Shown: one piece after another, positions 1-8,702 of the stretch | Numbering within the stretch: the first letter of the stretch is position 1 | Layout: each line of letters starts with the position of its first letter | The notes under the pieces: generated by a model | The model's input: the letters and a program-made list of their open reading frames with translations, nothing else | What the model was told of the DNA's origin: nothing | Databases searched by the model: none | Origin: a virus | IMG/VR virus record: IMGVR_UViG_3300020442_000146 | Location: 1-50,498 of that record | Length of the DNA stretch: 50,498 bases | Reading direction: 5' to 3' (one strand) | Program-made: the position numbers and the translations under genes

Positions 1-77
1 ATTCCATCGTTTTTAGTAAACTGTAAGGTTTTTTCTATCACGGCTATGCGTGATTGTAGCTTAATGATCTCCATCAT
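1..77. repeat. 77-bp exact direct repeat, copy 1 (window start)
   Basis: Bases 1-77 are identical to 36740-36816; the first mismatch is at base 78 (g here, a in the other copy). It lies at the 3' end of the small membrane/coiled-coil protein gene. An exact match of this length that begins at the sequence end looks like a shared k-mer node in an assembly graph. Confidence 0.85.
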
Positions 78-398
78 GTGAGCAGCCATACCGCCCAAAT
101 CTTCGTTGATCATGTCAACATCTTCCCAAAGCTCATCGTCAGCATCTTCCATGTCTTCATAGAACTCTGCAAGTATGTCGATTATTTCCTGTAAATCTTC
201 TTGGTTTTTCTGCACATCCCTAATTAAATTAGTTCTGTCAGTTGCATTATTTTCAATAGTAAGAACATTTACTTGCTCTGTTAAGCTTTCAATAACAGAC
301 GCTTGCTGAGAGGCGTACCATATACCACCGCCCACGGTACTGACTATCGCCACCACTGCACTTGCAGCGACAGCTATATTTACCTTGGGCAAGTCCAT
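1..398 (-). CDS. Membrane-anchored coiled-coil protein, lysis-cassette associated (copy 1, 3' end cut)
   Basis: The ATG at 398 begins MDLPKVNIAVAASAV. A transmembrane segment follows at about residues 8-28 (VAASAVVAIVSTVGGGIWY), then an acidic coiled-coil-like region with heptad hydrophobics to the C-terminus. Only the last base of the final Met codon and the stop are missing, as the copy at 36736-37137 shows. One N-terminal TM plus a periplasmic or cytoplasmic coiled coil, next to lysis genes in copy 2, fits a spanin-like or holin-accessory role. This is inference and no family was recognised. Confidence 0.75.
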   Translation of the reverse strand, partial: MDLPKVNIAVAASAVVAIVSTVGGGIWYASQQASVIESLTEQVNVLTIENNATDRTNLIRDVQKNQEDLQEIIDILAEFYEDMEDADDELWEDVDMINEDLGGMAAHMMEIIKLQSRIAVIEKTLQFTKNDG

Positions 399-399
399 G

Positions 400-702
400 C
401 TAGTAACTTCCTTCCCAAACTCTAAGCTTGTTAAACTCGTTACTCATTAACTTACGTTTTAACACATCTTTGACTGCTTGGGTATCCGTCCATTGTACGC
501 CAGCTTCTTTTAGCCACACGTTGAGCAATGCCATATCGACGTTGCCAACGTGCTTATAATCTGAACCAAAACCATTGCCAGTTACTTCTCTTGCCTGCTC
601 TGCATCTTTTAACATATGCGTTGCGTCAAAAGTATTCTTGATGATCATCTTGTCATCATCAAAGGTAACTGTCTCTTTGATTTTAGTAGAGTGACTAGGC
701 AT
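400..702 (-). CDS. Conserved phage protein, function unknown (copy 1)
   Basis: A 100-aa soluble protein. The upstream frame is open to 738, but the ATG at 702 (MPSHSTKIKE) is preferred because it overlaps the stop of the preceding gene by only a few bases and because copy 2 has the equivalent Met (37429). The C-terminal half (SDYKHVGNVDMALLNVWLKEAG) is nearly identical between copies, so the gene is under selection. It lies downstream of the capsid gene in the late operon. No domain recognised. Confidence 0.8.
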   Translation of the reverse strand: MPSHSTKIKETVTFDDDKMIIKNTFDATHMLKDAEQAREVTGNGFGSDYKHVGNVDMALLNVWLKEAGVQWTDTQAVKDVLKRKLMSNEFNKLRVWEGSY

Positions 703-955
703 CTTCCCAAGCCTCATTCTCTGGCGTGCTAGGATCATCCGCTTTTAAAGTGCCGTCTTTATTTCTTGCTCTCTTTTTTTTTGCGGTAGTTTTTTTAGCA
801 GGTTTTGGTTTAGTTTCTGCTTTTAATATTTCGAATGCAGATGGCTTCATAACCATAATCTTTTTAACTTCTGCATCTGGCAACTCAACCTCATCACCAT
901 TTCTAAAGATACCTTGAGATGTTGAGATGCTTCTATCTTTTACTAAAACTTTCAT
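695..955 (-). CDS. Small head-region protein with Lys-rich tail (copy 1)
   Basis: An 86-aa protein. The N-terminal half (MKVLVKDRSISTSQG, then GDEVELPDAEVKKIM) has the look of small phage head-completion proteins of the form lead peptide-GDEVDLP. The second half is Lys/Ala-rich (PKPAKKTTAKKKRARN) with an acidic end (ENEAWEDA). It follows the capsid gene after a hairpin and overlaps the next gene by 8 bp. A capsid-associated or head-tail joining role is inferred from position only. Confidence 0.8.
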   Translation of the reverse strand: MKVLVKDRSISTSQGIFRNGDEVELPDAEVKKIMVMKPSAFEILKAETKPKPAKKTTAKKKRARNKDGTLKADDPSTPENEAWEDA

Positions 956-972
956 TTTAATCTCCTGTTAAA

Positions 973-994
973 GTAGGGGCAAAACTGCCCCTAC
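973..994 (-). terminator. Hairpin downstream of the major capsid gene (copy 1)
   Basis: A perfect 9-bp stem (GTAGGGGCA / TGCCCCTAC) with a 4-nt loop, 11 bp after the capsid stop. On the minus strand the stem is followed by CTTTAACAGG, a weak U-run, so it could be a partial terminator or an mRNA-stabilising hairpin that raises capsid output. It is conserved exactly in copy 2 at 37692-37713. Confidence 0.6.
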
Positions 995-1005
995 CTACTA
1001 TCTTA

Positions 1006-1962
1006 TTATGAAGTTGTATTATCAGCAATAATACCGTTTGCTTTCTCATTTTTAGCGCAAAGTGTAAGCTCTGTTACGACTTGACGCTTGCTTGAGTCGC
1101 CAGTTTTGGCAAGTTCTACGTTCTTAGTTGGACGTAGTACAGCAACTTCCCACATATCATCTTGCATGATGAACACGTCACGAGAACGGTTCTCGCGGCT
1201 TGGTACGAACTCTACAGTTCCCCAAGGTGTAACATATACTGCAAGTGACTTGATGACACGCTCATCGCCGCCTTGTACGTTTGAACGCTGGTTGTTGTTA
1301 CCAGTAAACGCCAATGCTTTGTTCATCTGAAATGCAGATAGATACACTGTGTCTGGGTTTCCGCCATTCTCCCAAATTGACTGCATAACTGTGTCAAATT
1401 TAGTTTGTGAGAATGCTGTTGGAGTACCATCGTCTGTACGAGCGTCAGTACCATCACCAGTTGGATTTGCACCAGAGTTACCTGATTGGAAGTCTACGTT
1501 TGTAATCATCCAAGAAGGCGCACCAGCTAGTTCACGCGCAACACTGGCCGATCCTGTTACTTTTGCGTTATTGTCAAATAGCGCTTTTTCGATGTCTAAT
1601 TTTTGCTCTTTAGCAATCTTTAGCACCTGGTAAGCCATCTCACGTTGACGACCCGCTTTATCAAGACCTTCATCCGTATCTGGAACAGTCACAGCATTTT
1701 TGAAAATCTGTGTTCTGTTGTTTAGACGGCTTGTTGCAGTCATTGCGTTAGCAGTAGTCTCGTCACCTTCGATGTGAGCATTTGCTGCGCTTGAACGTAA
1801 CGCATCTGTTTGCCATTCTACCAAAGTGTTCCTTGCAGTAGTCTTGCGAGACTTTGTGTGGAAGGGTGTTTCTTCTGGCGAAACGTTTGTGATAATATCA
1901 GAAAGGTCCTCTCTGATCCCGACAGCATCATAACTGTCAAATGTGTTGGTTGGTTGTGCCAT
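1006..1962 (-). CDS. Major capsid protein, SU10/DUF5309 type (copy 1)
   Basis: A 318-aa shell protein. It opens MAQPTNTFDSYDAVGIREDLSDIITNVSPEETPF, a start typical of SU10-like (DUF5309) capsid proteins, which have the HK97 fold. Other family-like stretches are the central RTQIFKNAVTVPDTDEGLDKAG and the C-terminal VEFVPSRENRSRDVFIMQDD. A good Shine-Dalgarno (AAAGGAAAGAG) precedes the ATG. It sits directly downstream of the scaffold-like gene, the usual order. About 90% similar by eye to the copy at 37725-38681. Confidence 0.88.
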   Translation of the reverse strand: MAQPTNTFDSYDAVGIREDLSDIITNVSPEETPFHTKSRKTTARNTLVEWQTDALRSSAANAHIEGDETTANAMTATSRLNNRTQIFKNAVTVPDTDEGLDKAGRQREMAYQVLKIAKEQKLDIEKALFDNNAKVTGSASVARELAGAPSWMITNVDFQSGNSGANPTGDGTDARTDDGTPTAFSQTKFDTVMQSIWENGGNPDTVYLSAFQMNKALAFTGNNNQRSNVQGGDERVIKSLAVYVTPWGTVEFVPSRENRSRDVFIMQDDMWEVAVLRPTKNVELAKTGDSSKRQVVTELTLCAKNEKANGIIADNTTS

Positions 1963-1992
1963 ATCTCTTTCCTTTTCAACGGCTTACAAGGA

Positions 1993-2973
1993 TTATCCTT
2001 GTGGGTTCATAATTAAGTCGATTGCATCTTCAATACGACCACTCTTTTGCAACCTTTGTTGCTGCTTTCGGCGAGTAGAACCTACAGGATCGGCAACCTT
2101 CTTTGCGCCAGCCTTGACAACAGGTTTGGCTTTCTTGCTCTTAGCTTCTGCCTTTTTCCTGTTTGCCACAATACGTTTATACTTCATCGCATCATTAGCC
2201 ATCTCTATGTAGCGTGCATCTGCGGTTAGAGCGATTTCTTCATCACTAAACCCATACTCACGCCCAACGCCCATCAACGCATCCCAGTGAGCTTTGCTCT
2301 TGCTAGTGTCTGCGAGTTCAGGAATTTTAGCTTTGATTATCTCAGCTTGCTCTGCAAGATATACCCGATGTTCTTCATCGGCTTGCTTTTGCTGCTGTGC
2401 TTGCAATTGTTGCATTTGGTATTGCTGTTGTTGGTACTGTTGCAAATCGGCGTCGTACTTAGCTCTTTGCTCCATATAAGCTATAGGGTCACTCTCAGCC
2501 AAAGTGTGGTCTGGCATTTTGGGTGGTGCCGCAAAACCTTGCTGGGCTTGAGCGTACATTTGTGCGATCTGTTGTTCTCTCTGTGCTATTTCGGCCTGTT
2601 TCTCTTCCAGTTGCTTACGTGTCTGGGCGATCTCCTGAAACCGATTGTTAATTGCACCTTGGCCTGCCGCAGATTGCTTAAGCTGATCTAGTGTCCAATG
2701 CTCTTCTTTGCCGTCAATTTTTACGGGGATGAGATTGTTTTCCTCAGTAGCCTCTACTTCGTCCTCGGTCTCTATATCCACATCTTCGTAATCTTCTTCA
2801 GATGCTTCTAGTTCATCTAACGTATCGCCTTCATCAATTACCTCGTCATCAGTTTCTTCAACTTCTGGTTCAATAATTTCTTCAACTGCTTCTGTTAGAT
2901 TTTCTTCGCCTGTTTCTTCTTGCGCTGGCGCTATGAGTTTTTCTACTGCGCTGTGTAGGTCAGTCGCTTCCAC
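1993..2973 (-). CDS. Putative scaffolding protein (copy 1)
   Basis: A 326-aa protein with a very acidic first 100 residues, a Gln-rich coiled coil at about 125-220 (RKQLEEKQAEIAQREQQIAQ) and a basic Lys/Ala-rich C-terminal segment (KKAEAKSKKAKPVVKAGAKK) before RIEDAIDLIM. An acidic N-terminus, a helical middle and a basic capsid-binding tail, encoded between portal and capsid, is the usual layout of phage scaffolds. The basic tail is almost unchanged in copy 2 while the acidic part varies, consistent with selection on the capsid-binding end. No protease domain is visible. Confidence 0.75.
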   Translation of the reverse strand: MEATDLHSAVEKLIAPAQEETGEENLTEAVEEIIEPEVEETDDEVIDEGDTLDELEASEEDYEDVDIETEDEVEATEENNLIPVKIDGKEEHWTLDQLKQSAAGQGAINNRFQEIAQTRKQLEEKQAEIAQREQQIAQMYAQAQQGFAAPPKMPDHTLAESDPIAYMEQRAKYDADLQQYQQQQYQMQQLQAQQQKQADEEHRVYLAEQAEIIKAKIPELADTSKSKAHWDALMGVGREYGFSDEEIALTADARYIEMANDAMKYKRIVANRKKAEAKSKKAKPVVKAGAKKVADPVGSTRRKQQQRLQKSGRIEDAIDLIMNPQG

Positions 2974-2984
2974 GGTACTGCTCC

Positions 2985-3221
2985 TTATTGTTTACGATCT
3001 AAAAGTGTCTCTGCCATTATAGCGGCGTCAAGTTCCACTTCGATCTTGGTTAATGCACGCAATATTGCGTGCGCCTCTTCGCGTTGCTCAATGTCTTGAG
3101 CGCCGCTAGTCGTAAAAAGCCTGATTTGCTCATTACGAACATCCTGTATGAAATCGCTAAAAGCGGTATCACTTTTTAACCGCTTTGCGTCTTCTGCCTT
3201 TATTCTTGTTTCTACTGTCAA
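2985..3221 (-). CDS. Small conserved protein between scaffold and portal (copy 1)
   Basis: A 78-aa helical, charged protein (MTVETRIKAEDAKRLKSDTA ... AETLLDRKQ). Its start overlaps the portal stop by 4 bp, suggesting translational coupling. It is highly conserved in copy 2 (39709-39945). Its position suggests head assembly; no family recognised. Confidence 0.8.
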   Translation of the reverse strand: MTVETRIKAEDAKRLKSDTAFSDFIQDVRNEQIRLFTTSGAQDIEQREEAHAILRALTKIEVELDAAIMAETLLDRKQ

Positions 3222-5317
3222 ATGCCTGCCATTCTCATCATAGATTCATTGTGCATACGTTCTTTATCTTGCTCTGCTTTTATCTTAGCTAAATCAACAG
3301 CTTGCCCGTACTGACCTGCAAGCGTTGCTGCATCTACATATAGGTCTTGCGCCATCTGATCTCTAGCTAGGTCATCTTTCATCGCCATCTCATGCATTTT
3401 ACGCTGATTTTCCATCTGAGCCTTAGTCATATCAACCTGTGCTTTTGTCTGCGCTTTCATTGCTTCTGCCTGCACCATAGCTTGCGCTGGGTCAGATGGT
3501 TGCTGACCTGCTAATGCTGCTTGTTGCTGTTGCTGCATCTGCAAGAGTTGCATTTCTATCTCTGGCGTAATTGGTGCAAAGTAACGATCTGCGTTTCTAA
3601 TGCCGCTCGATGCTAATATGTCTGCAAGAGTATTGCGGATGTTTGTGAGCGACACTAAACCATTCATAGGGCCATATGTCTGATAGACCATAGTTTGTTG
3701 TTGTAGAGCTAACGACAGAGCGCCCATTTTGTCCTCTTCTCTGCCAGTGCCAAGACCTACGTTAATGCTAACGTCCATATCTATGTCAAACGCTTTTGGG
3801 TCAACAGGTTGGAAGCGCCCGTTCATACGCATCATTGCGCCGTTTTCCATGTTCTTTTGCAGTAATCTTAGCATTAAGCCAAACAAGTCTCTTGCGCCAT
3901 CTGCTAGGTTACGCACCATCACCTCTACTTGCCCTGCTGCGGCTTGCACAGTGGCCTGCACAGCAGCTTTAGTTGTAGACTGCATTGCATCAGGGTCTAG
4001 CCCCATAGACGCTCTGGTAACGCCTGTCTTGCCCTCTACAAGCTGATCTAGGTATGTAAGTGCGCTTAGTGTTTGCCCTGCGGTAAATGGCACAGCTAAA
4101 TCCTGTACTGCTCCAGGTTGCCTCATACGCACAATCGCGCCAATCTCATTATTTAGCACATCGTCTATGTTAACTGAGCCATCAACTATACCAACGCGAG
4201 GATTGTTTGTCATAGCTACGTTATCGAGTATGCCACGCAATATGCTTGTTGCTGCATCTTGATCATCAATCACAATGTCTGCAATGCTTCTGCCATAAAA
4301 AGTGTGCGGCTCTGGATCAACTTCAAATTTTGCAAAAGGTATTTCGTCTGCGAGTTCGTAATCTAGCAGTCTGTACTTTGTCCCGCCGCACAAGAACTTG
4401 TGTAACACAGCTACGCCTGTGCCGTCCACATCCATACGCATATATGCTTCTGTTACAGTAACCTGACGCATAGATGGGTCAGAGCTTGTTTCGTTAAAAT
4501 CATCTTCATAACCTTGTCGCTCAATACGTTCTGCCTCAGTCATCTCTGTGCCTGCGTCAAAGCTATCTAGGTCAAGCACTATCTCTGGATCAAAGCCCAT
4601 TGCAATCAAATCACCTGCACGCATTTCTGTGCGGTGAGCAATAACATGAGCATCTTCTAGCGTTCTACAGTTTCTATCTACAAAGAACTCTTCTGGCGGT
4701 ACGCTTTCTATACGAAGCCTGCCTGTTGTTTCTCTGCGCGATACTTTAGCAGAATGAACAGGCGTTTGCACCTCAACGCCTTGCTCATCCATGCTCATTT
4801 CCTGCTCTACTGTATGCTCAAGAACCGTTACGTCATCGTCCTGCACTAAAAACGTGTATTCATCATCGTCTAGATTAGTGTAAGTATATATCTCTGCGGT
4901 AGGCATTTCTTCCCAATATGCTTTTACTATGCCTTGCTTTTTAATTAACGCATCGTGAAAAGCATCGTTTAGCACTCTGTAGCCGTTGCTTCTCTGAAAC
5001 TCATAATGCACATAATCTGTGGCTTGCTCTGCCATATTCACATCTTCTGGGCCATGCGGCATAAACTCTACAGGCTTTGCAGTGCTTAGAAACACACGCA
5101 TCAATGATGGTTTAATCGCACGCACCGTATCTCGAACCTTAGTAGCGACTACTTTGCTTCGACCGTCCTCGTAGCCTATATCTACTTCGCCATCGTAGTA
5201 ACGCTGCGATCTAATGCGATCTTCTGATATTTCGCTTTCTACAAAGTCTACCGCATCGTCTATAGCGTTCTGAACAATAGTTTCTATCTCGCGTTCTGTT
5301 TTAGCTTTGAGTTCCAT
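3218..5317 (-). CDS. Portal protein, P22-like (copy 1)
   Basis: A 699-aa protein. Start chosen at MELKAKTEREIETIVQNAID, preceded by GGAG and matching the copy 2 start; the frame is open upstream to 5350. Hallmarks are an N-terminal region with RYYDGEVDIGYEDGRSKVVA, a central PEEFFVDRNCRTLEDA, the wing/stem region with DQDAATSILRGILDNVAMTN, and a Gln/Ala/Met-rich C-terminal coiled coil (about 590-690) like the P22 portal barrel. The portal is the dodecameric DNA channel and the docking site for terminase and adaptor. Confidence 0.88.
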   Translation of the reverse strand: MELKAKTEREIETIVQNAIDDAVDFVESEISEDRIRSQRYYDGEVDIGYEDGRSKVVATKVRDTVRAIKPSLMRVFLSTAKPVEFMPHGPEDVNMAEQATDYVHYEFQRSNGYRVLNDAFHDALIKKQGIVKAYWEEMPTAEIYTYTNLDDDEYTFLVQDDDVTVLEHTVEQEMSMDEQGVEVQTPVHSAKVSRRETTGRLRIESVPPEEFFVDRNCRTLEDAHVIAHRTEMRAGDLIAMGFDPEIVLDLDSFDAGTEMTEAERIERQGYEDDFNETSSDPSMRQVTVTEAYMRMDVDGTGVAVLHKFLCGGTKYRLLDYELADEIPFAKFEVDPEPHTFYGRSIADIVIDDQDAATSILRGILDNVAMTNNPRVGIVDGSVNIDDVLNNEIGAIVRMRQPGAVQDLAVPFTAGQTLSALTYLDQLVEGKTGVTRASMGLDPDAMQSTTKAAVQATVQAAAGQVEVMVRNLADGARDLFGLMLRLLQKNMENGAMMRMNGRFQPVDPKAFDIDMDVSINVGLGTGREEDKMGALSLALQQQTMVYQTYGPMNGLVSLTNIRNTLADILASSGIRNADRYFAPITPEIEMQLLQMQQQQQAALAGQQPSDPAQAMVQAEAMKAQTKAQVDMTKAQMENQRKMHEMAMKDDLARDQMAQDLYVDAATLAGQYGQAVDLAKIKAEQDKERMHNESMMRMAGI

Positions 5318-5318
5318 T

Positions 5319-6944
5319 CTATTGCTCCTGTCTAAAATCTTGTGCAGCACCTAGCGCTGGCGCTACTCTTGTAGGTCTAAATCTCATTGGGGCCTGACCT
5401 GTTGCAAGCAATCTATCCAAATCGCGTAATTGCATTTTTACCCCAGTGTCAGATGCAAATTTAGACACTAATCCAAGACCAGATATTGCTAAAGTTGTAG
5501 GCTCTATAAAAGCAGCAACACCTGCTATAGACCTTTGAAGACCATTTGTAGTTGGGGATAGCGTTCCTAATCTTTTTAAAACATCATCAGAAACAGTTCC
5601 GTCTAATATTGCGCTCATTGCGTCAAGCTCAGATTTATCAAAAAAGTTACGTTGCTTTTTGTTATTTAATATACGACCCACAGCCCTTCTATAACCAGCA
5701 ATAACATCTCCAGATGTTGTGGTTTTTGCTGTAACTTCTGCGCTGTCTAAAGCATCTCGTAAAAGTTCAGATTTTTTGTATCTTTTATTTGCAACTCTTG
5801 CAGCGTTTAAAAGCCTACTTCCTTGCAAATTTGTGTCTATTAAATCATCGATCTCATCAATAACTGATCTTAATCTTGGATCGTAAGCGTTTACACCAGA
5901 ACCCTTACCAACTCTATACACATTGTATATTTCAGTTCTTAGAGTGTCTAATTCTCTTAAAGTTGTTCCACTAGCAACATCATCAACCCTAGCAAGAGCT
6001 TGTGTAATGTGAGTATCAATCTGTGGATTATACTTAGTTAAGCCCTCTCCTCCAGCAAAAAGCTTTGCTCTGGAGTTTTCAGCTATTCCTACCATTTGAT
6101 CTGAGCTAAAAGAAACACCTGCGTCATCAGCAGCCTTATATCCCGCATTTTTAGCTGATCTTAAATTTTCACTTGAAGGCTTGATTATTGATGTTGCAAG
6201 GGCCGTGTCGAGAGTTCTGTTTCCTGTATTCATTTGTTTAGATAATATTCCAGGCCGTACATAAGCATCAATTGCACGAGCAGGCATATTAACAAATTTA
6301 GAAGCTGCTGCTGGACTTGCTAATGCCCCAATAAATCTAGCAGCGCCTTCTGCCTTTGTACCTTCAGCCACCTGCCCTGCTGCTTCACTGCCTAAACCAG
6401 CAACTGTTGCTGTTCCTAAGGCTTGTTTGGATAAACCAGCCGATTCTACTGCTTGCGCTGCTTTTTGCGCTCTTGTTAAATTAGCAGCCCTTGAGCCTAC
6501 TTTCGCCAACTTTCCTGCTGCGCCTAAAGTTCCGCCACCACCCACAAATTCTGCTGCTGTGCCTGCAAATTTTCCTGCTCTTGTTTGGGCTTCATAATCA
6601 TCAAGTGGGCTAAGACCTCTGAGAAACTCTCCTGTTTTTGTCTGAAACACAGGAATGTCTTCGCCAACATCATATCCTAAATATTGAAGTGCTTCCTGAC
6701 CACCTCTTGCTATGCCTCTCGCCGCCATAAAGGGCAGTTCTGCTGTTCCTATAGCGCCTCTAACAAGGCCACTTGTTAATGATCTACCAACATCTTCAAC
6801 TACGCCAATTTCTCTTTGTGTTTCCTCTTTCGGTGCAGCTTGAGTTACACCAAGACGCTCCTTAACAACACGCTGGATCACAGAGCGGTCTGTGCCATCA
6901 GGAAACTGTAAAATTGTGCCATCTGGAAGTTCAGCCTCAATCAT
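5319..6944 (-). CDS. Putative internal virion / DNA-ejection protein, 541 aa
   Basis: It starts IEAELPDGTILQFPDGTDRS, an N-terminal motif common in large phage virion proteins, then has long Gly/Ala-rich amphipathic or hydrophobic stretches (about 55-105 and 135-220) and a helical C-terminal domain. Encoded just upstream of the portal gene, where short-tailed phages keep ejection proteins. The position-equivalent gene in copy 2 (882 aa) is unrelated in most of its sequence, so this is a mosaic site. Ejection function is inferred from position and composition. The stop is 1 bp from the portal ATG. Confidence 0.7.
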   Translation of the reverse strand: MIEAELPDGTILQFPDGTDRSVIQRVVKERLGVTQAAPKEETQREIGVVEDVGRSLTSGLVRGAIGTAELPFMAARGIARGGQEALQYLGYDVGEDIPVFQTKTGEFLRGLSPLDDYEAQTRAGKFAGTAAEFVGGGGTLGAAGKLAKVGSRAANLTRAQKAAQAVESAGLSKQALGTATVAGLGSEAAGQVAEGTKAEGAARFIGALASPAAASKFVNMPARAIDAYVRPGILSKQMNTGNRTLDTALATSIIKPSSENLRSAKNAGYKAADDAGVSFSSDQMVGIAENSRAKLFAGGEGLTKYNPQIDTHITQALARVDDVASGTTLRELDTLRTEIYNVYRVGKGSGVNAYDPRLRSVIDEIDDLIDTNLQGSRLLNAARVANKRYKKSELLRDALDSAEVTAKTTTSGDVIAGYRRAVGRILNNKKQRNFFDKSELDAMSAILDGTVSDDVLKRLGTLSPTTNGLQRSIAGVAAFIEPTTLAISGLGLVSKFASDTGVKMQLRDLDRLLATGQAPMRFRPTRVAPALGAAQDFRQEQ

Positions 6945-8058
6945 TTATTTCTTCTCCTTGAGCATTGAACTTGATGCGGTTAGAGCTTTTTGGAGGGCTA
7001 ACTTCTAAATATCTCCCAACACCTATAAGTCTTGGACCACCTTCCTCAGTAAATGGATTTATGCCTAATGTCATTGCCTCAAGCTCTTCCTCTGTTGCAT
7101 TTCTGTAGGTGTTTGTTTCTGGATCGAGCAAGCCATTTTCAAAATAAGCCCTCATTAGCATAGCTGATCTAATATTTCTCTTAATAGCCTCTTCGCCTTG
7201 CAGAGCGTCAAAGTTGTATTTAATTTTACCTAATGCTCTACGTTCACTATCAGTAAGCTGCCCCAAACCAGAAGCACCAGAAGGACTTTGCGCCTTTAAT
7301 TGAGCTAATGTTTCAAATTGCATTTGAGCTTCCATAATAGCCAAATCTTCAGCAACATTTTTTTGCTGCTGACCAAAAACAGTGTCTCTTATCAACCCTG
7401 CAAGAACTCCTGTTTTGGGTATTAAGGTATCATCTTTATTTATGGCATCTATCACTCTTTTTCCAGCAGAGTAAAAAGATAAAGTAGAACCAATCTTTCC
7501 TTGCTTTGCCATCTCTTCTTGTTTTATTCTTTTTTGTTCATCAATATAATCTGGGCTTCCCTTCACTGGCGTCATTCTGTAAACATTTTGACCTTGATCA
7601 TTAGTTTCCTCTATAAGCTGATACCCAGCAGGAATTGTTCCAAATTCAGCGCTTCTTTTGTCTGATTTTTCCCAATCTTCAAAAGTGCCTTTATACCCTT
7701 GAGATACAGCCAAATTATACTCCTGAATAGATGTAGGAGTCTTTGCTGCCGTTAAACCAACTTTGTATTGCTCAAGCTCTTTCTGCCTGTTAAAAGAGCG
7801 CTCCTCACTCTGCAACTGCAATATCTGTGCATAAGCTTGCTGTCCAGTTAACGCGCCACTCTCAACCATGCTTGCAAGTTGGTTTGCCATGTCAGTGCCT
7901 AACCCACGCAAATACTCAACAGTTTTGTTTTTCGCTCGATTAGCAGTGCGCTGCTGCTGTATTGTTTGCAGCCTAGCGTCTAATCCAGGGTCTGGCCTTA
8001 ACCTCATTTGGTTAAAACCTGATGCTAATGCTCCTGCTACGTCACGAAAATCTACCAT
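6937..8058 (-). CDS. Putative internal virion protein, 373 aa
   Basis: The N-terminal ~90 residues (MVDFRDVAGALASGFNQMRL ... QQQRTANRAKNKTVEYLRG) are shared with the 480-aa protein of copy 2. The remainder differs, with a Gln-rich coiled coil near 85-110 and a globular C-terminal half. It overlaps the next gene by 8 bp. The conserved N-terminus is probably an assembly or portal-docking part and the variable remainder an ejected part. That is inference; no enzymatic motif was seen. Confidence 0.7.
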   Translation of the reverse strand: MVDFRDVAGALASGFNQMRLRPDPGLDARLQTIQQQRTANRAKNKTVEYLRGLGTDMANQLASMVESGALTGQQAYAQILQLQSEERSFNRQKELEQYKVGLTAAKTPTSIQEYNLAVSQGYKGTFEDWEKSDKRSAEFGTIPAGYQLIEETNDQGQNVYRMTPVKGSPDYIDEQKRIKQEEMAKQGKIGSTLSFYSAGKRVIDAINKDDTLIPKTGVLAGLIRDTVFGQQQKNVAEDLAIMEAQMQFETLAQLKAQSPSGASGLGQLTDSERRALGKIKYNFDALQGEEAIKRNIRSAMLMRAYFENGLLDPETNTYRNATEEELEAMTLGINPFTEEGGPRLIGVGRYLEVSPPKSSNRIKFNAQGEEIND

Positions 8059-8068
8059 CTTATTACCC

Positions 8069-8701
8069 TTACATACCTGCGTAAGTTTGTGCGCCCAAAG
8101 TTAAGTAATCAAACAATCCAGGCTGATATGTTTGGCTTGTGCCTTGAGTGCCTTGCGTTAATCCTGCTCCGCCAAACATAGCCGCTAAACCTTGCTGCGG
8201 TGCGCCTGTGTAACCTGAGTACTGCCTTCTCGCCGCATCAATTAAACTCTGCATTGCCGCTTGCTGCATAGCGCCTTGTCTCATTTGTTGCTGCTGTATG
8301 GCCTGACCATAACCAAATGCTTGCTGACCTGCACCCTGCAAGCCTTGTGCAGCTTGTAACGCTGTTTGCATAGCTTGACCGTAACCTTGCTGTCTCATAC
8401 GCGCAGCTTGGTCTGCCATTTGCTGTGTATAGCCTTTCGCCATCTCAGCCTCTGCAATACCATGCCTAGAGCCGCCAAACGCACCTGCCGCTTCAGCTTG
8501 TGCGCCCAACACGTTCTGAGCCTTCAAAGCTTGCTGCCCAACATCACGCAAAGTTTGCTGAACAACCTGACTTTCATATGGGTTCATCAAGTTAGCAGCA
8601 GCAGCACCTGGATCTGCGTATGTTCGCATTGCGCCTTGCTGCGCCTGCGCTGCGGCTTGATATGGATTTGTTGTCATTGCTGGATTTGCTGCGCCTGCCA
8701 T
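8069..8701 (-). CDS. Ala/Gln-rich virion protein (copy 1)
   Basis: A 210-aa protein with 40-50% Ala/Gln/Gly, mostly predicted helical. The conserved core NPYESQVVQQTLRDVG plus AFGGSRHGIAEAEMAK is also found in the 225-aa copy 2 protein. Such Ala/Gln-rich proteins encoded between fibre/tail genes and portal usually belong to the ejectosome. The function is inferred from context. Confidence 0.7.
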   Translation of the reverse strand: MAGAANPAMTTNPYQAAAQAQQGAMRTYADPGAAAANLMNPYESQVVQQTLRDVGQQALKAQNVLGAQAEAAGAFGGSRHGIAEAEMAKGYTQQMADQAARMRQQGYGQAMQTALQAAQGLQGAGQQAFGYGQAIQQQQMRQGAMQQAAMQSLIDAARRQYSGYTGAPQQGLAAMFGGAGLTQGTQGTSQTYQPGLFDYLTLGAQTYAGM

Positions 8702-8702
8702 G

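Noticed and set aside
2287-2691. 134-aa plus-strand ORF opposite the scaffold gene
   Set aside because: It is a Leu/Cys-rich shadow of the Gln/Glu-rich coiled coil on the minus strand and has no ribosome site.
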